The translations under genes were made by a program, and so were the position numbers. This document shows positions 56,717 to 64,000 of a DNA stretch of 64,000 nucleotides, piece by piece. Numbering within the stretch: the stretch's first letter is position 1; each line of letters begins with the position of its first letter. Location of the stretch: positions 2,294,001-2,358,000 of the forward strand of contig NC_039502.1 in assembly GCF_003590095.1 (NCBI RefSeq), given 5' to 3'. Below the pieces are notes generated by a model. That model made no database searches. It saw nothing but the letters and a program-made list of their open reading frames with translations, and had not been told where the DNA came from. The stretch is from Trichoplusia ni (taxonomy: Eukaryota > Arthropoda > Insecta > Lepidoptera > Noctuidae).

Positions 56717-57095
56717 ATACACGGTGATTTTTTAGTCGTCTTACAAAAGTAGCCCAGTTCATGTATCCGACGTAAAATACCCCTAGTCGCGATTATTATT
56801 TTTTTATCATCAACTAAGAACAAGAGAAATCTGAAATATACTCTTAAAAATGATTAAAACGCCGCCGCGCCGTCTCCTGCGCCCCTCACCATTGTTACAA
56901 GGCTCGGACGGCGCTCGCAACAAAGCTGTGTTTCTAACAAACTACGAATTGCATCATAATTTTGAATAAAATTGCATTTTAAATTTATTCAAATCTCATA
57001 AATATCTATTTTTTTATTATGAACGTGATCTGGTCATTGGATACATTAACTGGGCTGCTTTTGTAAGACGACTAAAATAAAAAATCACCGTGTAT
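56717..57095. mobile_element. MITE with ~55-bp TIRs inserted in a TA run
   Basis: The left end (TATACACGGTGATTTTTTAG, continuing through 'tcgtcttacaaaagtagccc' to 'atgtatcc') matches the reverse complement of the right end (57035-57095), with a few mismatches and a short length difference in the T run. The interior has a GC-rich patch (gccgccgcgccgtctcctgc) and no transposase. The flanking TA suggests a Tc1/mariner-type duplication. Confidence 0.75.
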
Positions 57096-57364
57096 AAAAT
57101 TCCCGTGTCACGATGTTAGTTACCGTACTTCTCCGAAACGGCTTTACCGATTTTTACCAAATTTTGTATACATATTGGGTAGGTCTGAGAAAAGAACAAA
57201 ATCTATTTTTCATAGCCCTAAGTGTTAAGGGGTGCTCAAACTAAAAATATATTTAATTTTTTGGACGAAATTGTTTGCTTTTATTTTTTTATAATGTGGC
57301 ATTAAAAGATACATACAACTAGAAATAATTTATTAGGTAAAACAACGTTTGCTGGTCAGCTACT
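57094..57364 (-). repeat. 282-bp dispersed repeat, copy 3 (reverse), split by the MITE
   Basis: Reading the minus strand gives 'agctgaccagcaaacg' through 'aaatcggtaaagccgtttcg' to 'acacgggaattttata'. Its terminal 'tattaga' is on the far side of the MITE (56712-56718, 'tctaata'), showing that the MITE jumped into the tail of this repeat. Confidence 0.75.
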
Positions 57365-58225
57365 ATGTATTATAAATATGAATGTAAAATACTTCACCGA
57401 AACTTAGAACACATGAGGCACACAACAAACAAAATAGGGTCTGTTTTAATCACCTTAAAAAAAACGGGATTATGCTTTAGAGCGATATCCCAAGCGCGCG
57501 GCGTTTTTTTTAGCTACCTTTATCACGAAGACAAGGTCTAAGGTGACTAACATAATGACGGATGGAGGCTCATTGATAGGGTTTCGGTTTTACCCTCTGG
57601 ATACTATCATTATTTTTGTCTCTTTATTTTCATGGGATAACTTCTATTAAGGCGTGTACGGGATACAGGTCCTACATGCAGACGACTTCCGTCCACCGTC
57701 TACGCCTGCACTATAGAAGAACAGGCAAGGTCGGCCTAAGGTAGCTGCAGAACTATTACAAATTATCGAGATAATTGGGCTGCTGCCGTAATATTAAATG
57801 GAATCACTACTCACAAACAGCTCACCACAAGCTGCTCTGCAGAAAGTATGCTGCTACATAGACCGTTACTAGTTAGACACGTTTTTTATTTATATCTCAA
57901 AGTTTATTATTATTGTTAAGTACGTAGAAATCACACTAGCAGCTTGATAAGCTGATGCGTGTGGTTCTATCGATACGGATAATTCGTCAAACCTATTTTG
58001 AAAACAATTCAATACAGCACTCAAAATCTTTTCTCGCGCCCGCCGGCCTCTAGCGCCAGTTGTTGTAAAGTTACACGACCTGCCGCCAGCCAGCTGGAGA
58101 CATCTGATAAATAATAGACGTTTGCATAGTTCAGGCTTATATTTCAATACGCGCCATTCCCAAATTCGTGCGCGTCGCTCCTCACTTGTCCACAGATAAC
58201 ACATATATTTTTAATCATATGTAAC
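57365..58225. other. AT-rich flank, probably including the 3' LTR of the gypsy element
   Basis: No gene was recognised. A minus-strand frame at 57890-58204 lies just inside the position expected for the 3' LTR of the adjacent element and is probably LTR sequence. The outer LTR end could not be set because the other LTR is not visible for comparison. Confidence 0.4.
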
Positions 58226-58235
58226 ACCTCCACCC
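58226..58235 (-). other. Polypurine tract and LTR start of the gypsy element
   Basis: On the minus strand GGGTGGAGG is followed directly by TGTTACATATG. A purine run next to a TG-initiated sequence is what is expected at the 3' LTR boundary of an LTR retrotransposon. Not confirmed, because the 5' LTR is lost in the gap or beyond. Confidence 0.5.
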
Positions 58236-61200
58236 TTAATTATTACAGATAAACTTACTTACTAAATTATATTTAACAACGTAACAATAATAATCGTAAC
58301 AATCTTATAATATATTTTCTTACTTCAATCATCATCAAAACCATATCTCTTAACCGGTTTGCGTGTACGATTACTAGTTCGTATATCCCGCATAATAGGA
58401 ACCCTAGGACTACCCGTCTCCTGCACCTTGGGCATATTTAAAGGTACACTTGACTTTGACAAGGGTTCACTTGTAACCAAACAAACCAAATCACTTCCAT
58501 CTGTTTGCGTGCGGGCTGTTTCCTCGGCCAATGCTTTAGTCAAGCTGATTCCGTTTGTCCGGTCCGGTTCTATGTTCGGTGCTTGACTATTGTCTGAAGG
58601 AAACACAAGAGAAGATCGAGAGCTCTTAACAGGCTAAACTGGTTGAAAGTTCCTAAAGTTTGCATCTACTAGCCTAGCTGTCCTATTTATCACTCTTGGT
58701 TTTAGTTGGTCAATGTGTCTATGCACCTCAGTGCCGTGGATAGATTTAACATTATAATCTGTATACCTGTTTTCTCTATAACAGTCCCTGCAGACCACTT
58801 GTTCGAGCCACGGTACTCTCTGAACCATACAGGGGCCCCGGATTAAACTGTCTTGTGACGCCACTCGATGTAGCCTCTACACTCTCTTGGCGAGCTTTAA
58901 TTAGTGCCTTCTGGTCTGGTTTCAAACAATCTAACCGCATGCGCAAGTTGCGCCCTAATACATCTTGGCGGGGCTTTCCCCGGTTGTATAGTGTGGTGTG
59001 TTTCTGTACGCCAATAGAAAACGACACAATGTGGAGTGTACGTCGGATTTTGATTTAGTCGCCTTTTTAATGCTCTTTTTACAAATTTTAACAGCGTTTT
59101 CCGCTGCCCCATTAGAAGCTGGGTGATACGGTGCCGAAAATATATATTCTATACCATTATTCTCTAAAAATTGCTGAAATTCTCCACTGAAAAACGGAGG
59201 GCCATTATCACTAACCAATTGTTTAGGTAACCCAAATCTCGCCCACATCTCTCGTAATTCTTTTATTACCGCTTGCGATGTGGTGCTCAGCATTCTAATA
59301 GCTTCAATCCACTTTGAATGTGCATCGACTACCACTAGATAAGTAAGACCGGCTACCGGGCCTAAGAAGTCTACGTGTATCCTGGTCCACGGTCGATCTG
59401 GCCACGGCCAGGCGCGGGGCGCATGCGCAGGTGGTGCGTCCGCCACTTCAGCGCACACGGTGCAGCTGCAACACGCTGCCTCTAGTGCCTCGTCTATTCC
59501 CGGCCACCACACGTAACTTCGCGCTAACGATTTAGTTTTAACTATGCCCATGTGACTCTCATGAAGCTCAGCGATCACTTTATTTCTGCACGTACTAGGA
59601 ATTACTAGCCTATGTTACATGTTACATGCCACATTACACACCCTAGCTCGATATATAATTCCTTTCTACGGTTAAAATATGGTTTTAATTCTTTCATTTC
59701 CACCTCGACCGGCCAGCCATCGTTTATATATCTAGCTACTCTGCTCAATATACTATCCGAAATGATTTCTTTTTTAAAGTTTGATAATCTAATAACAATG
59801 CGTCTGCGGCAAAGTGTAGGTAAATACATTTGTTCAGGTGTGTCTAATTCTTCACTAATAACTCCTTCTTTTTGAGTGCTAATTAACCTAGACAAAATAT
59901 CTGCCGTGTTTTTATCTGATTGAATGTACTCTATAATAAAATCGTAAGCTGATAGTTTAATGGCCCACCGCTGTAAACGACTCGCCGCCGTGTTCGGTAT
60001 TCCTGCATGGGGCCCAAAAATTGTGACCAGCGGTTTATGATCTGTACGTAGTGTAAACTTTCTGCCATAAAGATACTGATGAAACTTGTCTACTGCGAAA
60101 ATTATAGCCAAGGCTTCTTTATGTATTAGGCTGTAGTGTAACTCCGCGGCAGTGAGCGCCCGCGATGCGTACGCCACAACCCGCTCGCTGCCGTCAGACG
60201 CGCGCTGTGCCAGCACGGCCCCCAGCCCGCGTGCGCTCGCGTCGCATGTTACTATGCTCTCCAGCGATATGTCAAAGTGTGTCAATACTTCAGTACTACA
60301 TAGAAGTTGTTTAACTTTATTAAACACATATCTATGTGTTTTAGTCCATTGCCAATGTTTACCTTTCTTTAGTAATTCGTAAAGTGGTGTAATATGTGTA
60401 CTCAAACTGTTAATGAATTTTCCATTGAAATTAACCATACAGAGAAAAGATTTTAATTCTGAGACGTAAGTTGGGTCGGGCATAGATATGATCGGTTTTA
60501 TTTTATTTGCATCTACCCGTACGCCATGTTTATCAATTATGAATCCTAAATATTTGACTTGGCCTACCATAAACTCACACTTTTCTTTTTTAATTTTCAA
60601 CCCATTCCTCTCTAAAATACTAAAAACCTGTTCAACTCTTTCTAAAGGAGATTCTAATGACTTATTCTTTATTAAAATATCATCGTAGAATATGACTACG
60701 TCCTGCACGTTTTTAAAGAGATTCATCATAAACTTTTGAAAAATGCCCGGACTGGAAGAGAGACCATAAACGAGGCGATTGTATTTAAAAAGTATTCTGT
60801 GTGTATTAATTACTGTGTAGTTCCGAGAAGTTTCATCCAAAATTAATTGATTGTAAGCCTGTGACATCGAACCGGTCGCGCTGGAGAAATTATGGAGAGG
60901 CATATGTCCAACAGTGGACTGCTATAGGCTGAGATGATGATGATGATGATGAAGCCTGTGACAAATCTAGCTTAGTAAAATAATGATTGCCGCTCAAATT
61001 ACTGAATAAGTCCTCTTCCTTCGGGACCGGGTACCAGTCAACCAGCAACGCCTTGTTAAGTGTCACCTTATAATCCGCTCATAAGCGTATTCCACCATCT
61101 CCCTTCCTCGCTATTACTAGCGGTGTGGCCCAGTCGGACCGTTCAACGGGCTCGATGACGCCTAACTCAGCGTCGACCCGCGCTAGCAGTGCATAAGGCA

Positions 61201-62572
61201 CGGGGCGCGCTCGACAAAAAACTGGCTCGGTCCCATCCCGCACGCATAACTTGACTTCTTCACCGGTATATTTGCCCAACGTGCCAACGAATAGGTTGTC
61301 ATGTCTGGAAATGATATCGTTAAACATTTTATTTTTACATAATTTAATGTGGTTACATCTAGTAAATTTTGGTATCTCAATATTTAATTCCGATAACCAT
61401 TGTCTACCTAGTAAATTAGTAGTACCCTTATCGATGACATACAGATCTAATTTCTTCATATTTTTCATATATTGCACATCAGACTCTAAATACCTTATTG
61501 GTTGAATGACAGGGCCATCATAAAATTTTACTTTCATTTTACATGGTTTCAAAGGTAATTCTTTAAAGTGCTCATTATACGCAGACTTGCTTATACAGGA
61601 TAACGCAGAGCCTGTATCAATCTCCATCGATATGGTTTTATTATTAACTAGAAGCTTTATAAACAACTCAACTCTTGCTCCGAGCTAGAGTTGTCATCCC
61701 TTGCTGGCTCGCTCAGCCAGTACGCCGCGTCGGCAACGTCGTTGCTGCGCGCGGTGCGAGCGCTGCTGCGCCCACCGCGCGCCATGTTGCCGCTCCGTAG
61801 GCGCTCGACCCGATCACGCGTGCTCTACGTGACCTTCCTCGCGCGCCATTATTCCCGCGGTTTGAATTCGTAGATTTTATGCGACGATCAATTTCCTTTT
61901 TTCTACAAACTCTTCGTAAATGGCCAGGTTGTCCACAATAACTACATTCGAACTCCTTGTACCTACAGTTATGTGCCCCATGACCGTTGACCCCGCAGGC
62001 TGAGCATTTGTTGAGTTCCAACTTGTGTATTCTCTTGCTTAGTTCCCGGCTGGTAGTTTGTTCCTGCGTTCCCTCTACGGCCCCGGCGTCCCGCTCGGCT
62101 GCCTCCAGAATATTGGCTAGCGCTTTTTGATAATCTATGTTATCTTCCGCGAATAACCACTGACGTATATATTCGCTACGTAACCCGCACAAATTTTCTT
62201 CTAAATTAATCTTGAATTCACAATAACGTGACATTTTTTTCAAATCTGCTACGTAATCAGCTATTGTTTCGCCCGCTGATTGGCGTCTTTGTCGGAACCT
62301 ATACCTATCCGCGAGAATTGATGGTTTCGGCTGTAGATGTGCTTGCAGTAGTTCCACCGCTTCTTTATATTTCATGGTTTTCTCGGGCTCGCCAAAGTAG
62401 ACAGTAACTCATAAGCCGGTTCGCCGATAAGAGCTATTAATGTCGGTAATTTCAATTCTTCCGCTATTTTGTTAGCAACAAAATACATTTCGAGACGATC
62501 GACGTACGCCGACCAATTCCCATTTTTTATGTCAAAATCTCGAACTTTCCCAACAGACATTTTTAATCACCC
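58236..62572 (-). mobile_element. Broken Ty3/gypsy LTR retrotransposon (gag, protease, RT, RNase H, integrase)
   Basis: In minus-strand order: gag-like frames 62560-62372 and 62375-61713 (one frame break between them) with two CCHC knuckles (CSACGVNGHGAHNC, CSYCGQPGHLRRVC). The aspartic protease (EIDTGSALSC, about 61610) and start of RT are in 61666-61079, which ends in a premature TGA. RT/RNase H is in 60903-59605 with YDDIL (about 60690) and TCDASARGLGAVLAQ. Integrase is in 59578-58955 with an HHCC zinc site (HESHMG ... CSCTVC) and catalytic Asp, Asp, Glu in HVDFLG, VSDNGPPF and AAENAVK. The C-terminal tail lies at 58864-58325. At least four inactivating breaks are visible: the gag shift, the TGA at 61081, an 85-bp insertion in RT, and stops/shifts around 59580-59605 and 58860-58955. 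A Metaviridae-type order (RT before integrase) places it in gypsy. It is not functional as it stands. Confidence 0.88.
60867..60951 (+). mobile_element. 85-bp GATGAT-tailed retroposon end inserted in the gypsy RT
   Basis: Perfect 12-bp direct repeats AAGCCTGTGACA (60855-60866 and 60952-60963) flank 85 bases that contain 'atgtccaacagtggactgc' and finish in (GATGAT)n. The insertion splits the conserved LDLSQAYNQL block of the reverse transcriptase. The same tail family occurs at 30300-30385. Confidence 0.9.
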
Positions 62573-62625
62573 CAAAGCACTATACAACAATAATATAATT
62601 AACGACTTTATTCCGCACCGGATAT
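62573..62625. other. 5' leader side of the gypsy element up to the gap
   Basis: 53 bases between the gag start and the assembly gap. The primer-binding site and 5' LTR should lie here or in the gap; none could be identified. Confidence 0.4.
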
Positions 62626-63625
62626 NNNNNNNNNNNNNNNNNNNNNNNNNNNNNNNNNNNNNNNNNNNNNNNNNNNNNNNNNNNNNNNNNNNNNNNNNNN
62701 NNNNNNNNNNNNNNNNNNNNNNNNNNNNNNNNNNNNNNNNNNNNNNNNNNNNNNNNNNNNNNNNNNNNNNNNNNNNNNNNNNNNNNNNNNNNNNNNNNNN
62801 NNNNNNNNNNNNNNNNNNNNNNNNNNNNNNNNNNNNNNNNNNNNNNNNNNNNNNNNNNNNNNNNNNNNNNNNNNNNNNNNNNNNNNNNNNNNNNNNNNNN
62901 NNNNNNNNNNNNNNNNNNNNNNNNNNNNNNNNNNNNNNNNNNNNNNNNNNNNNNNNNNNNNNNNNNNNNNNNNNNNNNNNNNNNNNNNNNNNNNNNNNNN
63001 NNNNNNNNNNNNNNNNNNNNNNNNNNNNNNNNNNNNNNNNNNNNNNNNNNNNNNNNNNNNNNNNNNNNNNNNNNNNNNNNNNNNNNNNNNNNNNNNNNNN
63101 NNNNNNNNNNNNNNNNNNNNNNNNNNNNNNNNNNNNNNNNNNNNNNNNNNNNNNNNNNNNNNNNNNNNNNNNNNNNNNNNNNNNNNNNNNNNNNNNNNNN
63201 NNNNNNNNNNNNNNNNNNNNNNNNNNNNNNNNNNNNNNNNNNNNNNNNNNNNNNNNNNNNNNNNNNNNNNNNNNNNNNNNNNNNNNNNNNNNNNNNNNNN
63301 NNNNNNNNNNNNNNNNNNNNNNNNNNNNNNNNNNNNNNNNNNNNNNNNNNNNNNNNNNNNNNNNNNNNNNNNNNNNNNNNNNNNNNNNNNNNNNNNNNNN
63401 NNNNNNNNNNNNNNNNNNNNNNNNNNNNNNNNNNNNNNNNNNNNNNNNNNNNNNNNNNNNNNNNNNNNNNNNNNNNNNNNNNNNNNNNNNNNNNNNNNNN
63501 NNNNNNNNNNNNNNNNNNNNNNNNNNNNNNNNNNNNNNNNNNNNNNNNNNNNNNNNNNNNNNNNNNNNNNNNNNNNNNNNNNNNNNNNNNNNNNNNNNNN
63601 NNNNNNNNNNNNNNNNNNNNNNNNN
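62626..63625. other. Assembly gap, exactly 1,000 N
   Basis: The round number indicates a scaffold join of unknown true length. Any open frame drawn across it is meaningless. Confidence 0.99.
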
Positions 63626-64000
63626 AAAGATTAAATATGAGTCTGTGGCTCCTTATTTCGATTTTAAAATTCTAATTCCGATGAATTTGGTTCCCTATTT
63701 CGAGTGTTTAAAATATAAAGGAAAGGAGGTGGGGTGAATTTTGATTTTTTAACATTATGTATCTTTCTTCCAACCTGTTTTCCTTTCTATTTATTGTCTT
63801 TGGATTTTAAATCAGTCTTTTTATCCTCAATTTGTGAAGAAAATACTCAAATGTAATGATAAAAAATATAAACTTTCCAATATTTCAACCTAAAAAAAAC
63901 TTACACTAAAGCATCATTTGCTCTTATAAATATGAACAGCTAAATCATTAAGTGATAATGTGTCGTGCACACAAAATCAACTTGTAAATTGCTTTGATAA
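63626..64000. other. AT-rich sequence after the gap, nothing recognised
   Basis: No match to the gypsy LTR side at 57850-58225 was evident by eye, so continuity of the element across the gap cannot be shown. No gene or repeat family was identified. Confidence 0.5.

Noticed and set aside
56554..56823. 89-codon minus frame
   Set aside because: Runs through the MITE terminal repeat; not a gene.
62469..63737. Open frame of 422 codons on the plus strand
   Set aside because: It is mostly the N gap; the ends are antisense gag and unrelated flank.

Overview
The window is animal nuclear DNA, almost certainly from a moth or butterfly (Lepidoptera). The protein-coding genes are split by AT-rich introns with GT-AG borders. 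Several exons are very GC-rich inside AT-rich flanks. The spacers and introns are full of short dispersed repeats of the kind seen in lepidopteran genomes: GATGAT-tailed retroposons, short repeats resembling RTE LINE tails, TIR elements, and a Ty3/gypsy element. No prokaryotic features, CRISPR arrays or rRNA genes were seen. I could not name the species. A 1,000-base block of N (62626-63625) is a scaffold gap.

Layout. 1-7250 has no recognisable gene, only repeat debris. At 7256-7549 (-) is the first coding exon of a gp78/AMFR-like ER ubiquitin ligase; its other exons were not found here. Divergent from it, 8518-15214 (+) is a complete 13-exon VAC14 gene (699 aa, all splice phases close). 17515-23205 (-) is a complete 7-exon TBK1/IKK-epsilon kinase (733 aa); its first coding intron carries a perfect 190-bp inverted repeat. 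A decayed R4/Dong-like LINE lies at 23588-25541 beside a TAA repeat. 26514-30952 (+) is cactin (692 aa by my joins), whose start codon appears to be split by an intron. 31621-32418 (-) is intronless NDUFS3 of respiratory complex I. 33862-42437 (+) is a Tejas/TDRD5-like germline piRNA gene (855 aa, two LOTUS domains, one extended Tudor, Pro-rich tail).

44673-47691 and 49968-53314 (+) are two adjacent four-exon genes for small, multi-helix, MARVEL-like membrane proteins. 53514-54281 (-) is intronless uroporphyrinogen-III synthase. 55283-56071 (+) is a two-exon gene for an unrecognised membrane protein with a predicted helical tail. 58226-62572 (-) is a broken Ty3/gypsy element running into the gap.

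Functionally the genes are mostly housekeeping: ER-associated degradation, PI(3,5)P2 control, complex I, haem synthesis. Two adjacent divergent genes, the IKK-epsilon kinase and cactin, both belong to NF-kB/innate immune control, and the Tejas-like gene belongs to transposon silencing. The most unusual structures are the IKK-epsilon intronic palindrome, the split initiator codon of cactin, the in-frame minisatellite that would be read if a Tejas-like intron were retained, and several mobile elements whose exact ends and target duplications can be read off. All exon joins were made by eye from reading frame, splice consensus and remembered family similarity; none was tested against transcripts.
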